Positions 15,566 through 24,024 of a stretch of 64,000 nucleotides of DNA are shown here, in pieces. The notes below the pieces were generated by a model that made no database searches, was not told the origin of the DNA, and saw only the letters and a program-made list of their open reading frames with translations. The DNA comes from Spirillospora albida (GTDB lineage: Bacteria; Actinomycetota; Actinomycetes; Streptosporangiales; Streptosporangiaceae), in NCBI RefSeq assembly GCF_000718255.1, contig NZ_JOFJ01000020.1:30698-94697 (forward strand), given 5' to 3'. Each line of letters begins with the position of its first letter. Within the stretch, counting starts at the first letter, position 1. The position numbers were made by a program, and so were the translations under genes.

Positions 15566-16357
15566 TCACCTGCCGGTTCGGGGGGAGCGGCCGGAGCCGG
15601 GCGGGCCCGCGAAGGCCTGCGCCAGGTCGAGCCAGCGGTCGGCGTCGGGGCCGTCCGCGGTGAGGGCGAGGTCGGCGCGGTGGCGGCGCTGCGTCGCGAG
15701 GTGGCAGAAGTCGAGGGCGGGGCCGGCGACCGACTGGGCGGCGTCCTCGGGTCCCCAGGTCCAGATGTCGCCGTCCGGGCCGGTCAGGACGACGCGGAAC
15801 GCCTCGGCGGGCGGCTCCAGGCCGCGGTTGCGGTACGCGAAGTCGCGGGCGCGGACGCCGATGTGCGCGACGTGCCGGAGCCGGGCCGTCGGCGCGCGGA
15901 CGACCCCGAGCGCGTCGGCGACGTCCTCGCCGTGCGCCCACGTCTCCATCAGCCGGGCCGTCGCCATCGAAGCGGCGCTCATCTGGGGGCCGAACCACTG
16001 GACCTTCGTGCCGGGCGGGACGGCGGCGAGCGCGCGGCCCAGGCGCGCGCGGCCGTCCCGCCAGCGGGCGAGGAGCTTCGCCGGGTCCTCTCCGGCGCCC
16101 TCGGCGGCACCCCGCTCGACGTACCCGGCCGGGTCGGCGATCGCCTCCTCGAGAAGCCGGACGAACGCGTCGGCATCGGTGGCGGCGACGACGGCCTGAT
16201 CGTCGGTCCAGGCGAGGTGGGCGATCTGGTGCGCGATCGTCCAGCCCTCGGCCGGGGTGGCGGCGGCCCACCGGTCGGCGGGCAGCTCCGCCACCAGGGC
16301 GTCGAGGGAGTCGCCTTCGGCGGTCAGGTCGGCGAGCAGGCTTTCGATGTCCGGCAT
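15566..16357 (-). CDS. TIGR03084-type DinB/maleylpyruvate-isomerase-fold protein
   Basis: A 263-aa protein with the mycothiol-dependent maleylpyruvate isomerase N-terminal fold: WTIAHQIAHLAWTDDQAV near residues 45-62 and METWAHGEDVADALG near 145-160 supply the metal-binding His residues of the DinB/MDMPI fold. Length and layout match TIGR03084. GGGGAG touches ATG 16357, an unusually short spacing. It lies 56 nt downstream of an acyl-CoA synthetase on the same strand and is probably co-transcribed. The fold and the presence of mshA in this window suggest mycothiol use; the reaction is unknown. Confidence 0.78.
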   Translation of the reverse strand: MPDIESLLADLTAEGDSLDALVAELPADRWAAATPAEGWTIAHQIAHLAWTDDQAVVAATDADAFVRLLEEAIADPAGYVERGAAEGAGEDPAKLLARWRDGRARLGRALAAVPPGTKVQWFGPQMSAASMATARLMETWAHGEDVADALGVVRAPTARLRHVAHIGVRARDFAYRNRGLEPPAEAFRVVLTGPDGDIWTWGPEDAAQSVAGPALDFCHLATQRRHRADLALTADGPDADRWLDLAQAFAGPPGSGRSPRTGR

Positions 16358-16412
16358 CTCCCCATGATTCCCCGCGCCGAAGGGGCGCGTACAGGGCCGA
16401 ACGCCATTTCGC

Positions 16413-18023
16413 TCAGCTCTCCTCGAGGAGGGCGCGGGCCGCCGCGTAGTCCGCCTTGCCGTTCGGCAGCCGGAGGCCGTCGTCCGTCCGCACGAACGCC
16501 TTCGGGATCTTGTAGCGGGCCAGTTCGGCGGCGCAGCCCGCGCGCAGCGCCGCGTCGTCCGGGGCGGAGCCCGGCCGGACCACCGCGACGATCTCGGTGC
16601 CCCACCGCTCGCTCGGACGCCCGACGACCAGCGCGTCCTCGATCCCGGGCAGGTTCCGCAGGACGCCCTCGACCTCCTCCGCGAACACCTTCTCGCCACC
16701 CGTGTTGATCACCGTGGCCTCGCGTCCGTGGACCTCGACCATGCCGTCGGCCCGCAGCCGCGCCCGGTCGCCCGCGACGACGAGGCGCTCCCCGTCCACG
16801 GTCCGGAACGTCTTCGCGGTCTTCGCGGGGTCGTTCAGGTACCCCAGCGGGACGGACCCGCCCTTCGCCAGCCAGCCCATCTCGTCCTCGCCGGGCTCCA
16901 GCCGGCGCGTGAGGTCCTCGCTCAGCACCGCCGTCCCCGCCGCGGGCAGGAACGGGTCGGCGCCGGCGCCCGCGCGCGTCACGGCGAAGCCCGTCTCGGA
17001 CGACCCCAGCACGTCCACCAGCCGGACGCCGGGCAGCAGCTCCAGCAGCCGCGCCTTCACCTGCGGGCTGATCGCCGCCGCCGAGTTGACCATCGAGCGG
17101 AGCGACGACAGGTCGTGCTCGCGCGCCTCCAGCGCCGCCACGATGGGCCGCGCGAACGCGTCCCCGACCAGCGGCATCCGGGTGGCGCGGGTCCGCTCGG
17201 CGGTCGCCATCAGGTCGGCGGCGTCCAGGCCGTCCACCCGGTGGGGGAACACCACGCAGCCGCCGCCGATCCACGCGCCGAGCGACGACCAGGTCCCGGC
17301 GCCGTGCATCAGCGGCGGGCCGACGAGGACGCGCGCGGTGCCCCGGACGGCCCGCGCCACCGCCTCGTCCAGGTCGGTGATCGGGGAGCCGTCGCGGCGC
17401 CGCAGGCCGAGCGGCCCCAGCATCAGGTCGCCGATCCGCCACAGCGCGCCCTTCGGCAGCCCGGTGGTGCCGCCGGTGTAGAGGATGTGCAGGTCGCGGC
17501 CGTCGGGCCGGACACCGGCCACCGGGTCGGCCGGGGCCTTCGCGAGGGCGTCCTCGTAGTCGAGGGCGCCCGGCAGGAGCGGCGTGCCCGACTCGTCCGC
17601 GACCTGGAGGAGGAGGGGCGCGGGGTCGAGGTTCGCGGCGACGCGGGCGATCGCGTCCGCGAACCGCGCGTGGTACATGATCGCGGCGGGGCGGGCGTCC
17701 GCGAACAGCTGGGCGAGCTCGGCGTCCACGTACCGGTAGTTGACGTTGAACGGGGCGAGCCGCGCCTTGTGCGCCGCGAGCAGCCCCTCCAGGTACTCCG
17801 GGCCGTTGTGCAGGTACAGGGCGAGGTGGTCGTGGGGCGACTCCCACTCCTCGGTCGGGCCGGCGTCCCGCAGGCCGAGGCCGTGCCCGTGCAGGACGTG
17901 CGCCAGCCGGCGGGTCCGCTCGGTGACCTCCCGCCAGGTGGCCGTCCCATCGCGCCACACGATGCACTCTCGGTCGGGGATCTCGGCCGCGATGGCCTCG
18001 TGCAGGGTCGCCAGATCGAGCAT
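16413..18023 (-). CDS. Acyl-CoA synthetase (AMP-forming, FadD-like)
   Basis: A 536-aa ANL-superfamily enzyme that activates a carboxylic acid to acyl-AMP then acyl-CoA. The P-loop is LYTGGTTGLPKGA (about residues 178-190), the A5 motif is VLGSSETGFA, and the C-terminal catalytic Lys lies in RLPNGKADYAA. The start ATG 18023 has AAGGAGG upstream. A dyad at 18053-18081 lies 30 bp upstream. The downstream MDMPI-fold gene is likely in the same operon. The chain-length preference cannot be told; the pair resembles fatty-acid or steroid side-chain catabolic modules. Confidence 0.88.
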   Translation of the reverse strand: MLDLATLHEAIAAEIPDRECIVWRDGTATWREVTERTRRLAHVLHGHGLGLRDAGPTEEWESPHDHLALYLHNGPEYLEGLLAAHKARLAPFNVNYRYVDAELAQLFADARPAAIMYHARFADAIARVAANLDPAPLLLQVADESGTPLLPGALDYEDALAKAPADPVAGVRPDGRDLHILYTGGTTGLPKGALWRIGDLMLGPLGLRRRDGSPITDLDEAVARAVRGTARVLVGPPLMHGAGTWSSLGAWIGGGCVVFPHRVDGLDAADLMATAERTRATRMPLVGDAFARPIVAALEAREHDLSSLRSMVNSAAAISPQVKARLLELLPGVRLVDVLGSSETGFAVTRAGAGADPFLPAAGTAVLSEDLTRRLEPGEDEMGWLAKGGSVPLGYLNDPAKTAKTFRTVDGERLVVAGDRARLRADGMVEVHGREATVINTGGEKVFAEEVEGVLRNLPGIEDALVVGRPSERWGTEIVAVVRPGSAPDDAALRAGCAAELARYKIPKAFVRTDDGLRLPNGKADYAAARALLEES

Positions 18024-18052
18024 CGGCCCTCCTTCGGGGTGGTCCGCCGGAG

Positions 18053-18081
18053 ATCACCGTAACCGAATCACGTTCGGTGAT
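18053..18081. promoter_or_regulatory. Nested dyad in the acyl-CoA synthetase / methyltransferase gap
   Basis: ATCACCG (18053-18059) pairs with CGGTGAT (18075-18081), and inside it ACCGAA (18062-18067) pairs with TTCGGT (18073-18078) across 5 bp. The two nested dyads sit between divergent starts at 18023 and 18104. This looks like a TetR-type operator controlling fatty-acid genes; no regulator gene is adjacent. Confidence 0.55.
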
Positions 18082-18103
18082 GTGCGGCGGGCATGATTCC
18101 GGG

Positions 18104-18913
18104 GTGGCCCGCACGCGCAGACCCCAGGGGGAGATCACCCGGGGCACGACCGCGCCCAACCGCCTGCGCCGCGTCGACCGCTGGGTCGCCGCCACCCAGA
18201 TCGCGGCCCTCCGCTCGGACGACCGGCCGCTCGCCGTCGACCTCGGCTACGGCGCGTCCCCCGTCACGACCGCGGAGTTCCACGCCCGCCTCCGCGCGGT
18301 CGCGCCGCGCCTGGAGGTCGTCGGGATCGAGATCGACCCCGCGCGGGTCGCCGCCGGGAACGCCTTCCTCGCCGCCACCGGACCGCACGACGGGCTGGCG
18401 TTCCGGCTGGGCGGATTCGAGCTGCCGGTCGACCGTCCACCCGTCCTGATCAGGGCGTTCAACGTCCTGCGCCAGTACGGCGAGGCGGCCGCCTGGCGGG
18501 CCTGGGACGATCTGGCCGCCCGCCTCGCCCCGTCCGGCGTCCTGGTGGAGGGCACCTGCGACGAGATCGGCCGCCGCGCCGTCTGGGTCGCCCTCACCCC
18601 CGACGGCCCGCAGACCATCACGTTCGCGGCGCACCTGCCGACCCTCGACCGCCCGTCCGCGCTCGCGGAACGGCTGCCGAAGACGCTGATCCACCGGAAT
18701 GTGCCGGGCGAGCCCGTCCACGCGCTCCTCACGGCCTTCGACCGCTGCTGGGCCACCGCCGCGCCGCACTCGGCCTTCGGCCCGCGCGCCCGCTGGACCG
18801 AGGCCGTGGAACTCCTCGCCCGCGAGTTCCCCGTCCGCGCGCGCCCGCCCCACGGCCGCCGCCGCTGGCGCGCCGGCGAGGTCACCCTGCCCTGGAGCGC
18901 CGTCGCGCCCTAA
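18104..18913 (+). CDS. Class I SAM-dependent methyltransferase
   Basis: A 269-aa protein that begins ARTRRPQGEITRGTT and has the SAM-binding AVDLGYGASPVTTAEF near residues 44-59 (motif I, D-L-G-x-G) and VVGIEIDPARV (acidic end of beta-2). A GTG at 18077 is also in frame, but GTG 18104 sits 7 nt after a -10-like CATGAT (18092-18097) and gives the usual N terminus of this actinobacterial family. The last 40 residues are Arg-rich. The substrate is unknown. Its stop overlaps the converging SDR stop by 4 nt. Confidence 0.8.
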   Translation: MARTRRPQGEITRGTTAPNRLRRVDRWVAATQIAALRSDDRPLAVDLGYGASPVTTAEFHARLRAVAPRLEVVGIEIDPARVAAGNAFLAATGPHDGLAFRLGGFELPVDRPPVLIRAFNVLRQYGEAAAWRAWDDLAARLAPSGVLVEGTCDEIGRRAVWVALTPDGPQTITFAAHLPTLDRPSALAERLPKTLIHRNVPGEPVHALLTAFDRCWATAAPHSAFGPRARWTEAVELLAREFPVRARPPHGRRRWRAGEVTLPWSAVAP

Positions 18914-19671
18914 CCCTCGCGGTGGATCCTGTGGGGGGCCGCCTGGACGCGCGGCTGCACGTCGATGCGGTCGATGTTCACGTGCGGGGGCCGCGTCACC
19001 GCCCAGGCGACGCAGTCGGCGATGTCGTCCGCCACGAGCGGCTCCGCGACGCCCTGGTACGGCTTCTCGGCCATCTCCGCGTCGCCCCGGAACCGGACGA
19101 GCGAGAACTCCTCCGTCTTCACCATCCCCGGCGCGATCTCCGTGATGCGGACCGGGCGGTCCACCAGCTCCAGCCGCATCACCTCGTTCACCGCGTACGC
19201 GGCGTGCTTCGCGGCGTTGTACCCGCCGCCGCCCTCGTACGGGACGTGCGCCGCCAGCGACGTGATGTTCACGACATGCCCGGCACCGCTCTCGATGAGC
19301 TTCGGCAGCAGCGCCTTCGTCACCCGCACGAGCCCGATCACGTTCGTCTCGTACATCGCCCGCCAGTCGTCGAGCCCGGCCGTCGCGACGCTGTCGAGCC
19401 CGAGCGCGCCGCCCGCGTTGTTGACGAGGACGTGGCATCCGCCGAGCGCCTCCGCCAGCGCGTCCACCGACGCCTGCGACGTCACGTCCAGCTCGACGGC
19501 CGCGACGGTCCCGGTGCCGGGGACGTCCGCGCGGATCTCCTCGGCCAGGGCCTCCAGCCGGTCCTTGCGGCGCGCCGCGAGGACGACGTTGAACCCCTCC
19601 GCCGCCAGGCGCCGCGCCGTGGCGGCCCCGATCCCGCTGCTCGCTCCGGTGATTACCGCGGTCTTACGCAT
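18910..19671 (-). CDS. Short-chain dehydrogenase/reductase (classical SDR)
   Basis: A 253-aa oxidoreductase: cofactor motif TGASSGIG (residues 8-15), NNAG, catalytic Ser in NITSLAAH, and Tyr-x3-Lys in YNAAKHA. Arg residues after the second strand (AARRKDR) favour NADP(H). Length and motifs are typical of the YdfG-like group (serine/3-hydroxy acid dehydrogenases), but specificity is not certain. It starts at ATG 19671 with a weak GAAGG upstream. It converges on the methyltransferase gene. Confidence 0.9.
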   Translation of the reverse strand: MRKTAVITGASSGIGAATARRLAAEGFNVVLAARRKDRLEALAEEIRADVPGTGTVAAVELDVTSQASVDALAEALGGCHVLVNNAGGALGLDSVATAGLDDWRAMYETNVIGLVRVTKALLPKLIESGAGHVVNITSLAAHVPYEGGGGYNAAKHAAYAVNEVMRLELVDRPVRITEIAPGMVKTEEFSLVRFRGDAEMAEKPYQGVAEPLVADDIADCVAWAVTRPPHVNIDRIDVQPRVQAAPHRIHREG

Positions 19672-19744
19672 GGGGCAAGCCTTCCAGGCCGCGGCGCGGC
19701 GCGCACAGCCGGGTCGCCGGTGAGGTGGGTCACTGTGACCTGTA

Positions 19745-19768
19745 CGTACGGTTGCGGACCGCCGTACG
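19745..19768. promoter_or_regulatory. CGTACGG-N10-CCGTACG dyad upstream of mshA
   Basis: Seven-base arms CGTACGG (19745-19751) and CCGTACG (19762-19768) are perfectly complementary and 17 bp apart centre to centre, about 50-70 bp upstream of the mshA start. The spacing suits a dimeric regulator on one face of the helix. The regulator is unknown. Confidence 0.5.
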
Positions 19769-19816
19769 GGAACACCTAAACCGGTCGATAGGTTGCACTA
19801 CCGGAGGTGGTGTCCG

Positions 19817-21154
19817 GTGCCGCGTCGTATCAACCGGGTTGCGACGGTCAGTGTTCATACTTCCCCCCTCGACCAGCCGGGTACCGGCGACGCGGGCGGC
19901 ATGAACGTCTACATCGTCGAGGTCGCCAAGCGCCTCGCCGCGCGGGGGATCGAGGTCGACATCTTCACCCGCGCGACCTCCCGGGCCCTGCCGTCCGTCG
20001 CGGAGCTGGCCCCCGGCGTGCTCGTCCGGCATGTCGTCGCCGGGCCGTTCGAGGAGCTGGACAAGGGCGAACTGCCCCGCCAGCTGTGCGGGTTCACGTC
20101 CGGCGTGCTGCGCGCGGAGGCGTCCCACGACCCCGGCCACTACGACCTCCTGCACACCCACTACTGGCTCTCCGGCCAGGCCGGGTGGGCCGCGAAGCGC
20201 CGCTGGGGCGTCCCGCTCGTCCATTCGATGCACACGATGGCGAAGGTCAAGAACCTCGCGCTGGCCGACGGGGACAAGCCCGACCCGCCCGAACGGGTCC
20301 TCGGAGAGGAGCAGGTCGTCGCCTCCTCCGACCAGCTCGTCGCGAACACCGACAAGGAGGCCCGCGAGCTCGTCGACCTGTACGGCGCCGAACCGTCCCG
20401 CGTCGCGACCGTCAGCCCCGGTGTCGACCTCGGCATGTTCCGCCCCGAACCGCCGCTGCTCGCCCGCGGTCTCCTCCCGCACCGCACCGGCCCGGCCCGC
20501 CGCCGCCTCGGCCTGCCCCGCGACGCCTACGTCCTGCTGTTCGTCGGCCGGATCCAGCCGCTGAAGGCGCCCGACGTGCTGCTGCGCGCCGTCCACCGCA
20601 TGCTGTCGGACGACCCGTCGCTGCGCTCGAAACTCGTCGTCGCCGTCGTCGGCGGCCCGAGCGGCAGCGGCCGATGCCGCCCGGACGGCCTCCAGTCGCT
20701 CGCCGCCGAACTCGGCATCGCGGACGTCGTCCGCTTCGAGCCCCCGAGCCCCCAGCACGTCCTGGCCGACTGGTACCGGGCCGCGGACGTGACGGTCGTC
20801 CCGTCCCACAGCGAGTCGTTCGGCCTCGTCGCCGTAGAGTCCCAGGCGTGCGGCACGCCCGTCGTCGCGTCCCGCGTCGGCGGCCTCTGCACCGCCGTCG
20901 CCGACGGCGAGTCCGGCGTGCTGATCGGCGGCCACGACCCCGCCGACTACGCCGGCGTCCTGCGCCGCCTCCACGACGAACCCGGCCTGCGCGCCCGCCT
21001 CGCCCGCGGCGCCATCCGCCATGCCGAGGGCTTCGGCTGGGACGCCACCGTCGACCGACTCCTCGAGGTGTATACCGGTGCCATGTCACTCCCGGCCGTG
21101 CGTCTCGCCCCACCCGCCCTCACGCCCACGTTCGCCGCGGAGGTGACCGCGTGA
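19817..21154 (+). CDS. mshA: D-inositol-3-phosphate glycosyltransferase (mycothiol synthesis)
   Basis: A 445-aa GT4 (GT-B fold) enzyme that transfers GlcNAc from UDP-GlcNAc to 1L-myo-inositol-1-phosphate, the first step of mycothiol synthesis. Diagnostic blocks are TSPLDQPGTGDAGGMNVYI at the N terminus, HTHYWLSGQ, HSMHTMAKVKN, FVGRIQPLKAP and the nucleotide-sugar motif PSHSESFGLVAVESQACG. GTG 19817 has GGAGG 9 nt upstream. It overlaps the next gene (YbjN-domain) by 4 nt, as seen next to mshA in many actinobacteria, with gpmA following. Confidence 0.95.
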   Translation: MPRRINRVATVSVHTSPLDQPGTGDAGGMNVYIVEVAKRLAARGIEVDIFTRATSRALPSVAELAPGVLVRHVVAGPFEELDKGELPRQLCGFTSGVLRAEASHDPGHYDLLHTHYWLSGQAGWAAKRRWGVPLVHSMHTMAKVKNLALADGDKPDPPERVLGEEQVVASSDQLVANTDKEARELVDLYGAEPSRVATVSPGVDLGMFRPEPPLLARGLLPHRTGPARRRLGLPRDAYVLLFVGRIQPLKAPDVLLRAVHRMLSDDPSLRSKLVVAVVGGPSGSGRCRPDGLQSLAAELGIADVVRFEPPSPQHVLADWYRAADVTVVPSHSESFGLVAVESQACGTPVVASRVGGLCTAVADGESGVLIGGHDPADYAGVLRRLHDEPGLRARLARGAIRHAEGFGWDATVDRLLEVYTGAMSLPAVRLAPPALTPTFAAEVTA

Positions 21155-21642
21155 CCCCCGCCGAGACCATCCGGCAGGCCCTGGACGCGTCCGAGCTCGA
21201 GTACGACGAGCCCCGCGAGGACGCGTTCTTCGTCAAACTGCCCGGCACCCACAAGCTCGCCACCATGACCTGGCTGATCATCGGCGACCACAGCCTGCAC
21301 GTCGAGGCGTTCTTCTGCCGCCGCCCCGACGAGAACCACGCCGACTTCTACCGCTTCCTCCTGGAGAAGAACGGCCGCATGTACGGCATGGCGTTCGCCC
21401 TCGACGACGTCGGCGACGTCCACATCGTGGGCAAGCTGCCCCTCGCCTCGATCACCCCGGACGAGATCGACCGGATCCTCGGCTGCGTCCTCACCTACTC
21501 CGACGAGAACTTCGACAAGGCCCTCGAACGCGGCTTCAAGACGTCCATCCAGAAGGAGTGGGACTGGCGCGTCAAGCGCGGCGAGAGCCTCGCCAACCTG
21601 AAGGCGTTCGCGTCCTTCGCGGACCCGGCGAATCGGTCCTGA
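21151..21642 (+). CDS. YbjN domain-containing protein
   Basis: A 163-aa cytosolic protein with the YbjN/T3SS-chaperone-like fold: FVKLPGTHKLATMTWLIIGD, FFCRRPDENHADFYRFLLEKN and DVGDVHIVGKLPL. GTG 21151 overlaps the mshA stop (GTGA). The mshA-ybjN-gpmA order is widely conserved in actinobacteria, so a link to mycothiol or central carbon metabolism is likely, though no reaction is known for the family. Confidence 0.85.
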   Translation: MTPAETIRQALDASELEYDEPREDAFFVKLPGTHKLATMTWLIIGDHSLHVEAFFCRRPDENHADFYRFLLEKNGRMYGMAFALDDVGDVHIVGKLPLASITPDEIDRILGCVLTYSDENFDKALERGFKTSIQKEWDWRVKRGESLANLKAFASFADPANRS

Positions 21643-21667
21643 CGGCCGGTGCCGATAAGCTCTGACC

Positions 21668-22441
21668 ATGGCGACCTTGGTACTGCTGCGGCATGGCGAG
21701 AGCGTGTGGAACGCCGAAGGGCTGTTCACCGGCTGGGTTGACGTCGACCTTTCCGCGAAGGGCGAGAGCGAGGCGACCAAGGGCGGCGACCTGCTGCTCG
21801 ACGCCGACATCACGCCCGACGTGGTGCACACGTCCCTGCTGAAGCGCGCCATCCGCACCGCGAACATCGCACTGGACGTCGCGGACCTCCTGTGGATCCC
21901 GGTCGAGCGCTCCTGGCGGCTCAACGAGCGCCACTACGGCGCCCTCCAGGGCAAGAACAAGGCCCAGACCCGCGAGGAGTTCGGCGAGGACCAGTTCATG
22001 GTCTGGCGCCGCTCCTACGACACCCCGCCGCCCCCCATCAAGGACGACGACCCCCTCTCCCAGGTCAACGACCTCCGGTACGCGTCGCTGCCGTCCGAGC
22101 TGATCCCGCGCACCGAGTGCCTCGCCGACGTCGTCGACCGCCTCCTCCCGTACTGGTACGACTCGATCGTCCCCGACCTGGCCACCGGCAAGACCGTCAT
22201 GGTCGCCGCGCACGGCAACTCGCTGCGCGCCCTCGTCAAGCACCTCGACGACGTCTCCGACGACGACATCGTCGGCCTCAACATCCCGACCGGCATCCCC
22301 CTCGTCTACGAACTCGACGACGATTTCGCCCCCCTCAAGCGCGGCGGCGAGTACCTCGACCCGGCCGCCGCCAAGGCCGCCATCGAGGCCGTCAAGAACC
22401 AGGGCGCCGCCCCCTCCACCAAGAAGCCCAAGAAGAAGTAG
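21668..22441 (+). CDS. gpmA: 2,3-bisphosphoglycerate-dependent phosphoglycerate mutase
   Basis: A 257-aa glycolytic enzyme that interconverts 3- and 2-phosphoglycerate. The catalytic RHG motif is in LVLLRHGESVWN (His8 or 9 phosphorylated), with FTGWVDVDLS, LNERHYGALQGKNK and the second catalytic His in VAAHGNSLRALVKHL, all classical dPGM blocks. The C terminus is Lys-rich (TKKPKKK). It is 25 nt after the YbjN gene and is followed by a strong hairpin terminator. Confidence 0.96.
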   Translation: MATLVLLRHGESVWNAEGLFTGWVDVDLSAKGESEATKGGDLLLDADITPDVVHTSLLKRAIRTANIALDVADLLWIPVERSWRLNERHYGALQGKNKAQTREEFGEDQFMVWRRSYDTPPPPIKDDDPLSQVNDLRYASLPSELIPRTECLADVVDRLLPYWYDSIVPDLATGKTVMVAAHGNSLRALVKHLDDVSDDDIVGLNIPTGIPLVYELDDDFAPLKRGGEYLDPAAAKAAIEAVKNQGAAPSTKKPKKK

Positions 22442-22451
22442 CCGCCCCGAA

Positions 22452-22482
22452 GAGCCCGCCGAGCCCACCGCCCGGCGGGCTC
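22452..22482 (+). terminator. Terminator after gpmA
   Basis: GAGCCCGCC (22452-22460) pairs perfectly with GGCGGGCTC (22474-22482) across a 13-nt loop, 10 nt after the stop. There is no long T run, as usual in high-GC actinobacteria. Confidence 0.75.
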
Positions 22483-22597
22483 TCGTGTTCCCGGGAACTC
22501 CGCCGAACCGGACCGCATGTGGCCTTCCGACTACAAAGCGTGCCCACCGCTGCTTACCGTGAGGACGACCTCGCCGGTTCTCAGCAAGGAGGCTGAC

Positions 22598-23032
22598 ATG
22601 GCGGATCCGGACCCGAGATGGGATCCGAACAAGTGCCGTCGCGGTGGAGCGGTACCCGACTTCACCGGCGCCGACATCATGGCGAAGCTGGAGCAGGACC
22701 AGCCGGCCCCGCTGTTCGTCTGGCTGCACGACGCGCACCCGTCGAACAAGAAGTGGGACCGGACGTACGGCCTGGTCTGGCAGGTCCAGCACGGCGGCTG
22801 GACCGTCCACGTCGTCGCCCACGTCCACGTCAAGACGCTCAAGAACCGCACGCACAGGTACGTCGACGGCTACGCCTACATCCCTGGGTACCTGAACTTC
22901 CAGTCCCGGCCCCCCGACTTCGCCTTCTTCCACGTCCCCGGCTACGACCCGAGCACCCACACGAGCGGCTGGAGCACCGACCCGACGGCCAACGCCGCCT
23001 TCCTGTCCGGTGTGAACCGCTACCCGGTCTGA
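22598..23032 (+). CDS. Hypothetical protein
   Basis: A 144-aa protein I do not recognise. It starts at ATG 22598 behind a strong AAGGAGG (spacing 5). It has no signal peptide or membrane segment. It is rich in Trp, His and aromatic residues, with HVVAHVHVKTLKNRTH in the middle and several Pro-Gly-Tyr turns, suggesting a compact soluble fold. It is isolated between the gpmA terminator and an AraC gene. Function unknown. Confidence 0.7.
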   Translation: MADPDPRWDPNKCRRGGAVPDFTGADIMAKLEQDQPAPLFVWLHDAHPSNKKWDRTYGLVWQVQHGGWTVHVVAHVHVKTLKNRTHRYVDGYAYIPGYLNFQSRPPDFAFFHVPGYDPSTHTSGWSTDPTANAAFLSGVNRYPV

Positions 23033-23114
23033 CCGCCGAGGCGCGCGTCCCCCATGGACGCGCGCCGCTACCGGCCAGGTCAGCGCATGACGCGTCCTGT
23101 GGCATGGTGGACGT

Positions 23115-23534
23115 GTGAAGCTGGAGGACCTCGTGCGGCTGCGCCGGGCCCGCGACGCGATGGACCGCGACTACGCGGAGCCCCTCGACGTCCCGGCGCT
23201 GGCGCGGGTCGCCCTCATGTCGCCGGGCCACTTCTCGCGGAGCTTCCGCGCCGCCTACGGCGAGACGCCCTACAGCTACCTGATGACGCGGCGGATCGAG
23301 CGGGCCAAGGCGCTGCTGCGGCGGGGCGATCTGTCGGTGACGGAGGTCTGCTTCGCGGTCGGCTGTACGTCCCTCGGGTCGTTCAGCTCGCGGTTCACCG
23401 AGCTGGTCGGCGAGAGCCCGAGCGCGTACCGGGCCCGCGACCACGAGGAGGGCGCCCCCATCCCGGCCTGCGTCGCGAAGATCAACACGCGACCCGTCAG
23501 GAATGGAGAAGCCAAACCCGGCCCCCGCGCCTAG
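23115..23534 (+). CDS. AraC family transcriptional regulator (HTH-only)
   Basis: A 139-aa protein consisting almost entirely of the double AraC helix-turn-helix: VPALARVALMSPGHFSRSF and VTEVCFAVGCTSLGSFSSRF, then FTELVGESPSAYRAR. There is no N-terminal sensing domain. GTG 23115 lies 7 nt after the -10-like CATGGT (23103-23108). The next gene, a VOC protein, begins 10 nt after its stop; such AraC-VOC pairs are common in actinobacteria and the regulator probably controls the VOC gene. Confidence 0.88.
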   Translation: MKLEDLVRLRRARDAMDRDYAEPLDVPALARVALMSPGHFSRSFRAAYGETPYSYLMTRRIERAKALLRRGDLSVTEVCFAVGCTSLGSFSSRFTELVGESPSAYRARDHEEGAPIPACVAKINTRPVRNGEAKPGPRA

Positions 23535-23544
23535 CGTTGTGGCC

Positions 23545-23961
23545 ATGGACATCAAGCTTTCGCAGTGCTTCATCGCCGTCGACGACCACGACAAGGCGCT
23601 CCCCTTCTACCGGGACGTCCTGGGCCTCGAGGTGCGCAACGACGTCGGCTTCGAGGGGATGCGCTGGGTGACCCTCGGCTCCCCGACGCAGCCCGATGTG
23701 GAGATCGTCCTCGAGCCGCCCCTCGCCGACCCGAACGCCTCGTCCGCCGACAAGCAGGCCGCGGCGGAACTACTCGCCAAGGGCATGCTGCGCGGCGTCA
23801 TCTTCAAGACCGACGACGTCGACGCCACCTTCGATCGCATCAGCGGCGCGGGCGCCGAGGTCCTCCAGGAGCCGATGGACCAGCCGTACGGCGTCCGCGA
23901 CTGCGCCTTCCGCGACCCGGCCGGCAACATGCTCCGCTTCAACCAGCCCCGCAAGAAGTAA
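23545..23961 (+). CDS. VOC (glyoxalase/bleomycin-resistance) family protein
   Basis: A 138-aa vicinal-oxygen-chelate protein: KLSQCFIAVDDHDKALPFY at the start, FRDPAGNMLRFNQ at the end, with two beta-alpha-beta-beta-beta modules. Members bind a metal to act on or sequester small molecules; the exact reaction is unknown. ATG 23545 is 7 nt after TAGCGT (23532-23537), a -10-like hexamer that overlaps the stop of the AraC gene, so it may have its own leaderless transcript. A strong terminator follows. Confidence 0.88.
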   Translation: MDIKLSQCFIAVDDHDKALPFYRDVLGLEVRNDVGFEGMRWVTLGSPTQPDVEIVLEPPLADPNASSADKQAAAELLAKGMLRGVIFKTDDVDATFDRISGAGAEVLQEPMDQPYGVRDCAFRDPAGNMLRFNQPRKK

Positions 23962-23979
23962 CGAGGCGCGCGACGCGAT

Positions 23980-24011
23980 CGGAGGGCTCCCGCAGCCGCA
24001 GGAGCCCTCCG
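23980..24011. terminator. Bidirectional terminator between VOC and DUF6924 genes
   Basis: CGGAGGGCTCC (23980-23990) and GGAGCCCTCCG (24001-24011) form an 11-bp perfect stem with a 10-nt loop between two converging genes. Confidence 0.85.
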
Positions 24012-24024
24012 GTCGCCGCCCGAA

